DNA of 14,132 bases, from assembly GCA_004552485.1 (NCBI GenBank), contig SFOH01000048.1, positions 1 to 14,132 on the forward strand. The letters run 5' to 3'. Shown here piece after piece: positions 5,116 to 13,935 of the stretch. Below the pieces are notes generated by a model, which did no database searches, had not been told where the DNA came from, and saw only the letters and a program-made list of their open reading frames with translations. How positions within the stretch are numbered: the first letter of the stretch is position 1; the number at the start of each line of letters is the position of its first letter. The DNA is from Bacteroidales bacterium. GTDB lineage: Bacteria > Bacteroidota > Bacteroidia > Bacteroidales > Muribaculaceae. The position numbers were made by a program, and so were the translations under genes.

Positions 5116-7158
5116 TCAGTTGGCGAAGTCGACGCTGAGGCCGAGGAGGAAGCGGCGCGGGTTGAGGGGATAGCCGGGCATGGCGAAGTATTCTTTGCTG
5201 AACCAGCCTTGGTTGATGTGGGCCATCTGAACGTAGAAGCGCACTTTCGAGAGCTTCATGTTGGCGTAGACGTTCATGAAGGGGTAGTTGCCCACCTTGA
5301 CGTTGCGCTGGTTGGCGAAGGTCATGGTGGCGGGCTGGTAGAGCGGCGAGTAATACTTGGTGTAATAGTCGCAGTCGACGCCGATCTGAATCTGGAGCGT
5401 GGCGATGTGTGTGAGCAGGTAGAGATTCGAGTACCAGGCGAATTTGGGAATGGAGATGACCTTGTCGTCGGAGGAGGTCTGATAGGTCAGCGAGTTGTCC
5501 CAGTTGAGTGCGCGCCACTCGAGGTGCTGTTTGAGACGTGCCGAGAAGACCTGGACGGAGCCGCCGTGCTGGACGGGGAGGAAGTCCTCGCCGAAGTAGA
5601 TGCGGTTCTGAACGTTTTCGACGCCGACGTTGAGCCATGTGCCGAGCTTCTGGAGGGAGAGGATGCCGCCGACGCGGTAGGTGCGCTCTTTGCCGAAGTC
5701 GTTGTACCAGACGAAGTGGTTCGAGCGGTACTGGTTGAGCAGCGGTGAGGGGTGCTCGTTCTCGAAGCGGCCGTAGGCGCGCAGCATGAGCGAGTCGCCC
5801 AGGAGGGGGAAGCGCGTCGACACGTTTCCGTCGAGGAGGACGTCGCCGGCGGCGGGGCCTACGAGGCCGAAGCGGGCGGTGGCCTCATAGTTGAGGATTG
5901 AGCCGCGCTGCTTGGTGAGCTGGCCGCCGACGTAGAGGAGGTTCTGGGTCAGACGGGGCTCGATGGAGGCGTAGTTGTCGGGGAGGGGCGAGAGGGTGAG
6001 CTCGGTGCGGTCGATGGTGTCGGCGCACTGGTAGTAGCGGCGAATCTCGTGGGTGACATAGGCGGCGAGGCCGAACTTGGCGAGGCGGTGGAAGCCCTCG
6101 AGCATGGAGAGGCCGAGGGTGTTCTGCAGGCTCCAGTACTTGGTGCGGTCGTATGTCTCGTTGGGGTTGAGGTAGGTGTTCTTGAAGAACTTGGTGAGCT
6201 CGCCGACACTCTTGTCGACGAAGTTGTGGCGGCCCTGGTTGTAGTTGAGGGTCCAGATGAACGAGGAGACGGGGATGTAGGTGCGGCGGACTGTTGTGTC
6301 GTTGACCTGCTCCTCGTGCCAGTATCCGACCTTGTAGCGGCTGTTGAGGTAGAGCTGGCCGCCGACAACGCGCGAGTGTGCGCCGGTGAGGTTGGTGGGG
6401 ATGGCCTTGGGGTCGACGCCGGTCATGCCGGCCTGCACCTTCTCTGGGTCGAGGATGTAGTTGTCGTCGGTGATGCCGCCGTTCTCCTTGTTGAGCATGT
6501 TCCAGTGATTGTAGAAGCCCTGGAACTCGAAGCGGTCGCCGAGGTAGGAGCCGTTGAAGCCCCAGTTCATGTGGTTGGTGTTCTGATACTGGTAGGAGCC
6601 CTTCGAGTAGAGGTAGTCGAAGTTGGCGCCGACCTGAGCGCGGGCGTTGATGTTGCCGGAGAAGATGGCGCGCAGGCGGTCCTGGCTCGACTCTTTTCCG
6701 CCGCCGGTGTTGTAGGAGAGCAGCGTCATGGGGATGCGCGTGTTGTAGAAGCGCTGGGTCTGCAGGTGCTGGAACCATGGGCGGAGGCCGTCCTGGAAGA
6801 AGAAGTCGCTGCGGGGTTCACGCTCGAGCCAGATCATGTTGGTGCCTTCGCCGCCGAGGTTGCCGGTGGTGCAATAGGCGTCGGAGACGAGCGAGGGGAT
6901 GGCCTGGCGGTTGTAGTTCTCGAAGAGGGTGTCGATGGTCGACTTCTCGCGCAGGCCGAGGGGCGGGAGGATAGTCCACGCCTCGGAGGGGGCGACGACG
7001 GGCGCCTTCTTGTGGGCGTGGCGGAAACCGCGCGGGCCTTGCTCTTTGGAGTCGTCGCCGCCGCGCTCTCCGCCGCGGTCGGAGACGGAGGTGCTTTGGG
7101 CCGGGGCGGAGAGAGCGAGGGCGAGGAGCGAGGCTATGATGGTGAGTTTCTTAAACAT
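5116..7158 (-). CDS. Putative outer-membrane porin (Porin_10-like)
   Basis: This is a 680-residue protein with a signal peptide (MFKKLTIIASLLALALSAPA, cleavage near residue 21), then a charged low-complexity linker (about 28-51, rich in Arg, Gly, Glu and His). The remainder is a long series of barrel strands with many aromatic residues and short turns (for example GANFDYLYSKGSYQYQNTNH, GFNGSYLGDRFEFQGFYNHW, VGGQLYLNSRYKVGYWHEE), ending in LLGLSVDFAN. Length, the early WLEREPRSDFFFQDGLRPW segment and the strand pattern match the Bacteroidetes 'putative porin' family. Its natural substrate is unknown. It sits 6 bp after the DUF6155-like gene and 4 bp before the solute-binding-like gene, so the three likely form one operon; a pore paired with a periplasmic binding protein is an attractive but unproven idea. 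Confidence 0.85.
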   Translation of the reverse strand: MFKKLTIIASLLALALSAPAQSTSVSDRGGERGGDDSKEQGPRGFRHAHKKAPVVAPSEAWTILPPLGLREKSTIDTLFENYNRQAIPSLVSDAYCTTGNLGGEGTNMIWLEREPRSDFFFQDGLRPWFQHLQTQRFYNTRIPMTLLSYNTGGGKESSQDRLRAIFSGNINARAQVGANFDYLYSKGSYQYQNTNHMNWGFNGSYLGDRFEFQGFYNHWNMLNKENGGITDDNYILDPEKVQAGMTGVDPKAIPTNLTGAHSRVVGGQLYLNSRYKVGYWHEEQVNDTTVRRTYIPVSSFIWTLNYNQGRHNFVDKSVGELTKFFKNTYLNPNETYDRTKYWSLQNTLGLSMLEGFHRLAKFGLAAYVTHEIRRYYQCADTIDRTELTLSPLPDNYASIEPRLTQNLLYVGGQLTKQRGSILNYEATARFGLVGPAAGDVLLDGNVSTRFPLLGDSLMLRAYGRFENEHPSPLLNQYRSNHFVWYNDFGKERTYRVGGILSLQKLGTWLNVGVENVQNRIYFGEDFLPVQHGGSVQVFSARLKQHLEWRALNWDNSLTYQTSSDDKVISIPKFAWYSNLYLLTHIATLQIQIGVDCDYYTKYYSPLYQPATMTFANQRNVKVGNYPFMNVYANMKLSKVRFYVQMAHINQGWFSKEYFAMPGYPLNPRRFLLGLSVDFAN

Positions 7159-7164
7159 AGGGGG

Positions 7165-7674
7165 TTAGGGTTTGGGCTTGAAGGAGGCGAGGAACTCGCG
7201 CATGCCGACGGCGGCCTGCGGGGAGGCGTCGCGGAGGAGGGTGTTGAAGTTCTCGACGTTCTGTGCGAAAAGCAGGTGGGCGTCGGCATATTTGACGGTC
7301 TGCCCGAAGAGGCGCACTATGCCGTTGACATAGGAGGGCGCGGCATAGAAGCGGCACTCGAGGAAGACGGCGAGCGTGAGCGTGCGGAGCATGAAGCCGA
7401 GCACGCGTTCGGCATCGATGCCCATCGACTCGAAGTATTTGAGCTGAGCGGTGATGTGGCTGAAGCGGGCGGCGAGCTGGCGGCGCTTGGTGCGGTTCAG
7501 CTCTTTCTCGATAACGGTCCACAGCTTGTCGCGCAGCTTGTCGACGTCGGGGTCAAGGAAAAACTCGAAGTATTCCTTGGCCTCCTTGCGGGCGGAATAG
7601 ACGTCGAGGATCAGCTCGCGGAGCTGGTCCGCGTCCATTCCGGCAAGTTCTTTTCTCAGTTTTGCTTTTGACAC
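7165..7674 (-). CDS. DUF6155-like small cytoplasmic protein
   Basis: This is a 169-residue soluble protein without a signal peptide or membrane segment. It starts with MSKAKLRKELAGMDADQLRE, then a mostly helical, charged body: ILDVYSARKEAKEYFEFFLDP (about 22-42), a Lys/Arg-rich stretch around 57-70, and helices to the end. The opening pattern (MSK..L+K.L..., LxxxILDxY, KEAKEYFEFFLDP) is what I remember of the DUF6155 family of Bacteroidetes; I cannot check it here. No catalytic motif is visible. It lies between the peptidase gene (21 bp gap) and the porin gene (6 bp gap) on the same strand. The gene is certainly real by codon pattern and tight packing; its role is unknown. Confidence 0.7.
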   Translation of the reverse strand: MSKAKLRKELAGMDADQLRELILDVYSARKEAKEYFEFFLDPDVDKLRDKLWTVIEKELNRTKRRQLAARFSHITAQLKYFESMGIDAERVLGFMLRTLTLAVFLECRFYAAPSYVNGIVRLFGQTVKYADAHLLFAQNVENFNTLLRDASPQAAVGMREFLASFKPKP

Positions 7675-7695
7675 CGTCGCGGGGATTTTTCGGGG

Positions 7696-9801
7696 TTATT
7701 TCTTGAGCCAGCGGTCGAACCAGCGCTTGAAGAGGCGGTGCCAGAGCACGGCGTTCTGGGGCTTGAGAATCCAGTGGCATTCGTCGGGGAAGATGACCAT
7801 CTCGGCGGGGATGCCGCGGAGCTTGGCGGCGTTGAATGCGGCCATGCCCTGCGATGCGAGGATGCGGAAGTCATACTCGCCGTGGCTCACGAAGATGGGG
7901 GTGTCCCATTTGTCGACGAAGAGGTGGGGCGAGTTGGCGTAGGTGCGCTGAGCTGCGGCGTTGTCCTTCTCCCAGTAAGCGCCGCCCATGTCCCAGTTGG
8001 CGAACCACATCTCCTCGGTCTCGAGATACTGCGAGACGGTGTTGAAGATGCCGGCGTGGGCGAAGAAAGCGGCGAAGCGGTGGTTGTGGTGGCCGGCGAG
8101 CCAGTATGTCGAGAAGCCGCCGTAGGAGGCGCCGGTGCAGCCGAGGCGTTTGCGGTCGATGGAGGCGATGTTGTCGCAGGCATAATCAATGGCGGAGAGG
8201 TAGTCCTGCATGTTCTGGCCGGGATAGTCCTTGGAGATCTGCTCCTCCCACTCGGTGCCGAAGCCGGGGACGCCACGGCGGTTGGGGGCAACCATGATGT
8301 AGCCGTTCGAGGCCATGAGGTTGAAGTTCCAGCGATAGCTCCAGAACTGACTGACGGCGCTCTGCGGGCCGCCCTGGCAGTAGAGGATAGCGGGATACTT
8401 GGCGTTGGCATCGTACTTGGGCGGGTAGACGATCCAGGTGAGCATCTCCTTGCCGTCGGTGGTGGGCACCATGCGCTTCTCGACGACGGGGTCGGTGAGC
8501 TGCGCGAAGATGTAGCCGTTGATGTCGGTGAGAGCCGTCACGCGAGGCTTCTTGCCGGTCTCGACGAAGTAGATGTCGTCGGGACGGAGCATCGAGTGGC
8601 GCTTGGCCAGGAAGGCCTTGTTGCCGACGGGGATGACCGAGCCCCAGTCGTAGAGGCCCTCGATGACCGTGGTGACCTTGCGGGTGCGCGGGTCGATGGA
8701 GAAGACGGGCTCGACGCCGTCCTTGTAGGCCGAGAAGAAGATGGCCTTTCCGTCGGGACGCCATGAGAATTCCTCGACGGTGTAGTCCCAGTCGGCGGTG
8801 AGGTCGGTCTTCTTGCCGGTGGCCATGTCCATGAGCATGATGCGGTTCTTGTCGGCCTCATAGCCGTCGCGCTCCATCGACAGCCAAGTCAGCGACTTGC
8901 CGTCGGGGGAGAAGGCGGGGGCTGTGTCGTAGCCCTGCATGCCCTCGGTGAGGTTGCGGGTTGACTGGTCCTCGAAGTTGTAAAGGTAGAGGTCGGAGTT
9001 GGTTGAGAGGGCGTATTCCTTGCCGGTCTTCTTGCGTGATACGTAGACGAGGCCCTTTGAGTCGGGCGTCCAGGCGAACGACTCTGTGCCGCCGAAGGGC
9101 TTCATGGGCGCTTCGAAGGGCTCGCCGACCATGATGTCGCGGACATTGGCGAGGGCGTTGCCGTCGAACTCGGCCACGAAGGGATGAGGAATCTCGGTGA
9201 CCCACTCGGCCCAGTGCTTGTACATGAGGTCGTCGATGACGCGGCCGGTGGCCTCGGGCAGGTCGGGGTAGATGTCCTTGGCCTCGTGCGAATATTTCAC
9301 GTTGCCGATGAGCATGACGCGGCTTTGGTCGGGCGAGAAGAGGAATCCGTTGACGCCTTTGTCGAGCGCGGAGAGGCATTTGCGGTCGGAGCCGTCGGCG
9401 TTCATCACCCACAGTTGGGGCAGACCGTTGGCATCGGGATAGAGAAAGGCGATGCGGCGGCCGTTGTCGATGAACACGGCGTCGGACTCGCTCTTGGGCG
9501 TGCGGGTGATCTGCACGGCCTCGAGGGGCTTGTCGGTCGAAGCGATGTAGAGGTCGGCGTTCGAGCGGTTTTTGGCCACGTCGGTGTAGCTGACCGAATA
9601 GAGGATAGTCTTGCCGTCGGGCGAGAGGGCCACGGTGCCGAGGCGTCCGCAGGCCATGAGGGCGTCGGTGTCGAAGACGCCGGTGGTTGTCTTGAAGTCC
9701 GGACGGCCGATGACGTCCCCGGCGCCGTCAGCGGCGACGGCGTTTGACGCTGTGAGGAGCATGGCTGTGGCTGTCATGGTGAGAGTCTTGCTGATGTTCA
9801 T
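7696..9801 (-). CDS. dpp5: Periplasmic dipeptidyl peptidase 5-like S9 serine peptidase
   Basis: This is a 701-residue S9-family prolyl-oligopeptidase-type enzyme that removes dipeptides from peptide N-termini in the periplasm, supplying dipeptides to peptide-using Bacteroidales. A signal peptide (MNISKTLTMTATAMLLTASN, cleavage after AVA) is followed by a beta-propeller (about 50-420, with repeated LSPDGK-like and WTPDSKG motifs) and an alpha/beta-hydrolase domain (about 430-701). The catalytic triad is visible: Ser559 in GASYGGFS, Asp644 in HGEYDFR and His676 in ECHW. The spacing Ser-85-Asp-32-His equals that which I recall for Porphyromonas gingivalis DPP5, and the length is close to that enzyme. 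The start ATG lies inside the 3' end of ygiQ (74-nt overlap), so it is either co-transcribed or driven by a promoter inside ygiQ. Assignment to DPP5 rather than another S9 peptidase is likely but not certain. Confidence 0.88.
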   Translation of the reverse strand: MNISKTLTMTATAMLLTASNAVAADGAGDVIGRPDFKTTTGVFDTDALMACGRLGTVALSPDGKTILYSVSYTDVAKNRSNADLYIASTDKPLEAVQITRTPKSESDAVFIDNGRRIAFLYPDANGLPQLWVMNADGSDRKCLSALDKGVNGFLFSPDQSRVMLIGNVKYSHEAKDIYPDLPEATGRVIDDLMYKHWAEWVTEIPHPFVAEFDGNALANVRDIMVGEPFEAPMKPFGGTESFAWTPDSKGLVYVSRKKTGKEYALSTNSDLYLYNFEDQSTRNLTEGMQGYDTAPAFSPDGKSLTWLSMERDGYEADKNRIMLMDMATGKKTDLTADWDYTVEEFSWRPDGKAIFFSAYKDGVEPVFSIDPRTRKVTTVIEGLYDWGSVIPVGNKAFLAKRHSMLRPDDIYFVETGKKPRVTALTDINGYIFAQLTDPVVEKRMVPTTDGKEMLTWIVYPPKYDANAKYPAILYCQGGPQSAVSQFWSYRWNFNLMASNGYIMVAPNRRGVPGFGTEWEEQISKDYPGQNMQDYLSAIDYACDNIASIDRKRLGCTGASYGGFSTYWLAGHHNHRFAAFFAHAGIFNTVSQYLETEEMWFANWDMGGAYWEKDNAAAQRTYANSPHLFVDKWDTPIFVSHGEYDFRILASQGMAAFNAAKLRGIPAEMVIFPDECHWILKPQNAVLWHRLFKRWFDRWLKK

Positions 9802-11680
9802 ATCTTTTCTTGGGGTTAGAATTTAAATTTCGATTGAAAGGCTGCGAGGGGTAGAGGCGGGCGATGATGTCGGGCCGGTGCATGCGGCGCAGCGAGCCGA
9901 TGATGTCCTCGCGGTATGTCTTGTCGTACCAGAAGAAGTACTTGCGCTGGGCCAGTTTCTGCTCGGGGCGCACGGCGGTGAAAATCTTCTGACCGGTGTA
10001 GGGGTGATAGCCCGAATAGTAGATCTCCGTGGCCACGGTCATCGGCGTGGGGGTGAAGTCCTGCACCTGCTCGAGGTGCATGTCGAGGTCCTTGGTGCGC
10101 GCGGCCAGGACGGCCATGTGCTCTTCGGTGCAGCCGGGGTGGCTGGAGATGAAATAGGGAATCAGCTGCTGGCGCAGGCCGGCGCGCTCGTTCACGTGGT
10201 CGAAGATTTCCTTGAACTGATAGAAGAGGTCGAACGAGGGCTTGCGCATGATGTTGAGGACGGCGTCCTCGGTGTGCTCGGGGGCCACCTTGAGGCGGCC
10301 GCTGACATGGTGCTCGATGAGTTCCTCGTTGTAGCGGCGGTTGACGGCGTCGACGTGGCGGTCGCCGGTGGGGTGCATCGACAGGTCGTAGCGCACGCCC
10401 GAGCCCACGAAGCTCTTCTTCACGCCGGGGAGGGCGTCGACGCTGTGGTATATGTCGAGCAGGGCCGAGTGGTCTGTGTTGAGATTGGGGCACGGTTTGG
10501 GGTGGAGGCAGCTGGGACGCAGGCACTTGTCGCAGATGCTCGTGTCCTTTCCGCCGAGGGCGTACATGTTGGCCGACGGGCCTCCCAGGTCGGAGATATA
10601 GCCCTTGAAATCGGCCATCTGTGTCACCTGGCGCGCCTCGCGGAGGATGCTCTCCTTCGAGCGCGAGGCGATGAACTTGCCCTGGTGGGCCGAGATGGTG
10701 CAGAAGGCGCAGCCGCCGAAGCAGCCGCGGTGCATGTTCACCGAATGGCGGATCATCTCGTAGGCGGGGATGCGCTTGCCGTTGTAGCGGGGATGGGGCA
10801 GGCGCGTGTAGGGAAGGTCGAAGCTGGCGTCGATCTCGCCGGCGGTCATGGCCGGGTACATGGGATTGATTTTCACGGCAAAACCGTCGTGGCCCTGCCA
10901 GACGGTGCGGCCGCCGGAGCGCGAGTTCGACTCCTGCTCTACGTATTTGAAGTTCTCGGACTGAGCCTTGGGGTTGCGCGAGACGGTCTGCCAGTCGGCG
11001 AGCACCACATTGTCCGCGTCCGAGGCGGCGGGCATCTCCGCGAGGGGGCGGCGCACCACGGTCTGGCGCAGGTCGGTGATGTCCCCCACCCTCTCTCCGG
11101 CCTCGAGGCGTCGCGCCAGCTCGAGGATGGGCCGCTCGCCCATGCCGTACATGAGCATGTCGGCCTTGCAGTCGGCGATGATGGAGGGGCGCAGGCGGTC
11201 CTGCCAGTAGTCGTAGTGGGAGACGCGGCGCAGGCTGGCCTCGATGCCGCCGGCGATGACGGGCACGTCGGGGAAGAGGTCTTTGAGGATGTCCGAGTAG
11301 ACGATAGTGGGATAGTCGGGACGCATCCCGGCCTTGCCGCCGGGGGTATAGGCATCGTCGCTGCGGCGGCGCCGGGCCGCCGTATAGTGGTTGACCATCG
11401 AGTCCATGGCGCCGGCGCTCACGCCGAAGAAGAGGCGCGGCGCGCCGAACTTGCGGAAGTCGCGCAGGTCGTCGCGCCAGTTGGGCTGGGGCACAAGCGC
11501 CACACGGTAGCCGGCCGCCAGGAGCGTGCGGCCGATGACCACCGCTCCGAACGAGGGATGGTCGACGTAGGCGTCGCCGCTGAAGAGGACGACGTCGACC
11601 GAGTCCCAGCCCAGGAGCTTCATCTCCTTGACCGAGGTGGGCAGGTACAGCGTCAGGTCGTGTGCAGGGTCCATACTCAT
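9728..11680 (-). CDS. ygiQ: YgiQ-family (UPF0313) radical SAM protein
   Basis: This is a 650-residue cytoplasmic iron-sulfur protein. The N-terminal domain (about 1-300) starts with LYLPTSVKEMKLLGWDSVDV and contains the B12-binding-like GDAYVDHPSFG motif. The radical SAM cluster CxxxCxxC is at Cys320, Cys324 and Cys327 (MHRGCFGGCAFCTISAHQG). A second cysteine group (Cys383, 386, 391 and 397) and the C-terminal region HPGCTEEHM and QDFTPTPMTVATEIYYSGYHP are characteristic of YgiQ. The reaction is not known to me. Its ATG overlaps the uvrB stop by 4 nt (ATGA), so translation is probably coupled. The last 30 or so residues are odd: after LYPSQPF the frame continues in a His/Ser/Arg-rich tail ending in four arginines, encoded by DNA that also carries the start and signal peptide of the S9 peptidase. 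In the next frame a stop occurs near 9816, so a small indel may have extended the protein. Confidence 0.92.
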   Translation of the reverse strand: MSMDPAHDLTLYLPTSVKEMKLLGWDSVDVVLFSGDAYVDHPSFGAVVIGRTLLAAGYRVALVPQPNWRDDLRDFRKFGAPRLFFGVSAGAMDSMVNHYTAARRRRSDDAYTPGGKAGMRPDYPTIVYSDILKDLFPDVPVIAGGIEASLRRVSHYDYWQDRLRPSIIADCKADMLMYGMGERPILELARRLEAGERVGDITDLRQTVVRRPLAEMPAASDADNVVLADWQTVSRNPKAQSENFKYVEQESNSRSGGRTVWQGHDGFAVKINPMYPAMTAGEIDASFDLPYTRLPHPRYNGKRIPAYEMIRHSVNMHRGCFGGCAFCTISAHQGKFIASRSKESILREARQVTQMADFKGYISDLGGPSANMYALGGKDTSICDKCLRPSCLHPKPCPNLNTDHSALLDIYHSVDALPGVKKSFVGSGVRYDLSMHPTGDRHVDAVNRRYNEELIEHHVSGRLKVAPEHTEDAVLNIMRKPSFDLFYQFKEIFDHVNERAGLRQQLIPYFISSHPGCTEEHMAVLAARTKDLDMHLEQVQDFTPTPMTVATEIYYSGYHPYTGQKIFTAVRPEQKLAQRKYFFWYDKTYREDIIGSLRRMHRPDIIARLYPSQPFNRNLNSNPKKRYEHQQDSHHDSHSHAPHSVKRRRR

Positions 11681-13776
11681 GACATTTTCTCCAGACGGGC
11701 CTCCAGTGTTAAGATCTCGTCACGCAGACGCGCGGCCTCCATGAACTCCATGTTCTTGGCGGCGGCGAGCATGTCGTGGCGCTGTTTGTCGATGTAGCGG
11801 CGCAGCTCCTCGGCGTTGAGGTATCCGATGACGGGCTCGGCGGCGATGGTGGCCTCGACCGAGCGCTCGTAGTCGGGATATGGCTTGGCGCCCCCGCATC
11901 CGGCGCCGGCGGCCTTGCGCGTGTTTCCGCGGCCGCGGCGCTCTGCGGGTGCCGACAGGCTCTCCTCGTCGGCGTCCTTGTCCAGGCCCACCAGCGGGTT
12001 GCGCGCCTTGACGATGGCCGTGGGCGTGATGCCGTGCTCCTCGTTGTACTTCATCTGCAGGGCGCGGCGGCGCTCCGTCTCGTCGATGCACTGCTGCATC
12101 GAGCCCGTGATTTTGTCGGCGAACATAATGACCTCGCCGTTGAGATGACGGGCGGCGCGGCCGACGGTCTGCGTCAGCGAGCGCGTGTCGCGCAGGAAGC
12201 CCTCCTTGTCGGCATCGAGGATAGCCACTAACGACACTTCCGGCAGGTCGAGGCCCTCGCGCAGAAGGTTCACACCGATGAGCACGTCGTAGACGCCGGC
12301 GCGCAGGTCGTCGAGAATCTTCACGCGGTCCATGGCCTGGACGTCGCTGTGGATGTATGCGGCCTTGATGTTGAGCTTGAGCATATACTCGTTGAGCTCC
12401 TCGGCCATGCGCTTGGTGAGCGTGGTCACCAGCGTGCGCTCGTTGCGCTCGATGCGCAGGGTGATCTCCTCGAGTAGACGGTCGATCTGATTGAGCGAGG
12501 GGAGCACGCGAATGGCCGGGTCGAGCAGACCGGTGGGACGGATGAGCTGTTCGACGACGACGCCCTCCGAGCGCTGCAGCTCGTAGGCGGCCGGCGTGGC
12601 GCTGACATAGATGGTCTGCGGCGTCAGCGACTCGAACTCCTCGAGCTTGAGGGGGCGGTTGTCGAGGGCGGCCGGCAGACGGAAGCCGTACTGAACGAGA
12701 TTGGTCTTGCGCGAGAGGTCGCCGCCGTACATGGCGCGCACCTGCGGCATCGTCACGTGGCTCTCGTCGACGATGGTCAGGAAATCGTCCGGGAAATAGT
12801 CAAGCAGGGTGAACGGACGCTGGCCCGGTTCGCGGCCGTCGAAGTAGCGGCTGTAGTTCTCGATGCCCGAGCAGTGGCCCACCTCTTTGAGCATCTCCAC
12901 GTCGTAGGTGACGCGCTCGTAGAGGCGCTGGGCCTCTAAGGGCTTGCCCTCGTGGTTGAAGTTCTCGACCTCGCGGCCCAGGTCGAGCTGAATCTGGGCG
13001 ATGGCGCTGTTGCGGCGCGGCGCCGTCGTCACGAAGATATTTGCCGGGTAGATGTTGTACTGCGTCTCCTTGTCATAGAGGTCCATCGTGTCGGGGTGGA
13101 ACGTGCGAATCTGTTCGATTTCGTCGCCCCAGAACACCACGCGCACGCCGATGTCCTCGGCGGCCATGCGTATGTCCACCACGTCGCCCTTGGCGCGGAA
13201 CTGACCGCGGCCGAGCTCCGTCTCCGTGCGCGAATACAGCGAGTCGACAAGGCGGTGCAAAAACTCGTTGCGGCGGATGCGCTGACCCACCTTGATGCTG
13301 ATCACGTTGGTGTGGAAGTCCTCGGGATTGCCCATGCCGTAGAGACACGACACCGACGACACCACAATCACATCGCGGCGACCGGACAGCAGCGCCGACA
13401 CCGTGCTCAGTCGCAGACGCTCGATCTCGTCGTTGATCATCAGGTCCTTCTCGATGTATTTGTCCGAGGAGGGTATGTAGGCTTCGGGCTGATAGTAGTC
13501 GTAATAAGAGACGAAATACTGGACGCTGTTATCGGGGAAGAAGTTCTTGAACTCGCCGTATAGCTGGGCGGCCAGAGTCTTGTTGTGGCTGAGAATGAGC
13601 GTGGGACGGTCAGCGCCGACGATGACATTGGCCATGGTGAAGGTCTTGCCGGAGCCCGTAACGCCGAGGAGCGTCTGCGCGGGACTTCCGTCGCGGATGC
13701 CCTCCACGAGCTGAGCAATGGCCTGGGGCTGGTCGCCGGTGGGCTGATACTGAGACTGTAGCTTAAACTGTGACAA
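11677..13776 (-). CDS. uvrB: UvrB, excinuclease ABC subunit B
   Basis: This is the damage-verifying helicase-like subunit of nucleotide excision repair, which takes over from UvrA at the lesion and recruits UvrC. The 699-residue length is near the family norm. Visible motifs: YQPTGDQPQAI at the start, Walker A GVTGSGKT at 38-45, the beta-hairpin SYYDYYQPEAYIP at 90-102, SSVSCLYGMGNP at 140-151, Walker B-type DESH at 337-340, a C-terminal helicase half with LRADEGLDLPE-like sequence (here NLLREGLDLPEVS) and QTVGRAARH, and a UVR domain at about 656-690 for UvrC contact. The linker before the UVR domain holds an Arg/Gly/Ala-rich stretch. The start is TTG at 13774-13776: it gives the canonical N-terminus, has AGGAG 9 nt upstream, and an in-frame TAA lies directly before it, so no earlier start is possible. 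Confidence 0.97.
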   Translation of the reverse strand: MSQFKLQSQYQPTGDQPQAIAQLVEGIRDGSPAQTLLGVTGSGKTFTMANVIVGADRPTLILSHNKTLAAQLYGEFKNFFPDNSVQYFVSYYDYYQPEAYIPSSDKYIEKDLMINDEIERLRLSTVSALLSGRRDVIVVSSVSCLYGMGNPEDFHTNVISIKVGQRIRRNEFLHRLVDSLYSRTETELGRGQFRAKGDVVDIRMAAEDIGVRVVFWGDEIEQIRTFHPDTMDLYDKETQYNIYPANIFVTTAPRRNSAIAQIQLDLGREVENFNHEGKPLEAQRLYERVTYDVEMLKEVGHCSGIENYSRYFDGREPGQRPFTLLDYFPDDFLTIVDESHVTMPQVRAMYGGDLSRKTNLVQYGFRLPAALDNRPLKLEEFESLTPQTIYVSATPAAYELQRSEGVVVEQLIRPTGLLDPAIRVLPSLNQIDRLLEEITLRIERNERTLVTTLTKRMAEELNEYMLKLNIKAAYIHSDVQAMDRVKILDDLRAGVYDVLIGVNLLREGLDLPEVSLVAILDADKEGFLRDTRSLTQTVGRAARHLNGEVIMFADKITGSMQQCIDETERRRALQMKYNEEHGITPTAIVKARNPLVGLDKDADEESLSAPAERRGRGNTRKAAGAGCGGAKPYPDYERSVEATIAAEPVIGYLNAEELRRYIDKQRHDMLAAAKNMEFMEAARLRDEILTLEARLEKMS

Positions 13777-13790
13777 TTATAGTTTCTCCT
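13774..13790 (-). promoter_or_regulatory. Ribosome binding site and TTG start of uvrB
   Basis: On the minus strand AGGAG (13790 to 13786) lies 9 nt before TTG (13774-13776). The codon before the TTG is TAA (13777-13779), so the frame cannot begin earlier, and no in-frame ATG occurs until the protein is well inside its conserved region. A clear Shine-Dalgarno site is uncommon in this order and may compensate for the weak start codon. Confidence 0.8.
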
Positions 13791-13871
13791 GTTGATTATC
13801 TTTCTTCTTACTTTCTTGATGAGAATCCCGGGCTTCCGGCCCGCATTTCGCGGCCCTTCTCCCGGAATTTA

Positions 13872-13879
13872 CAAAGGTA
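13872..13879 (-). promoter_or_regulatory. Probable uvrB promoter (-7 box)
   Basis: TACCTTTG on the minus strand matches the TAnnTTTG -7 box perfectly. No TTTG is present 19-21 bp upstream, so the -33 box is degenerate and the call rests on one element plus its location in the gap before uvrB. Transcription would begin near 13865, giving a leader of about 90 nt with a GC-rich dyad around 13835-13855. Confidence 0.5.
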
Positions 13880-13935
13880 CAAAAAAACGCTGACATCCAC
13901 GCCTTAACCCCTCCTTTTTTAGTTTTATTTATATT

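Noticed and set aside
6049..7671. Plus-strand open frame (540 codons) opposite the porin and DUF6155-like genes
   Set aside because: Same antisense GC artefact; it spans two real genes and their junction.
9878..11797. Long plus-strand open frame (639 codons) opposite ygiQ
   Set aside because: It is antisense to a clear YgiQ gene. Its composition (Val, Gly, Ala, Glu, His-rich) is what GC-rich codons give when read backwards, and it shows no family motif.
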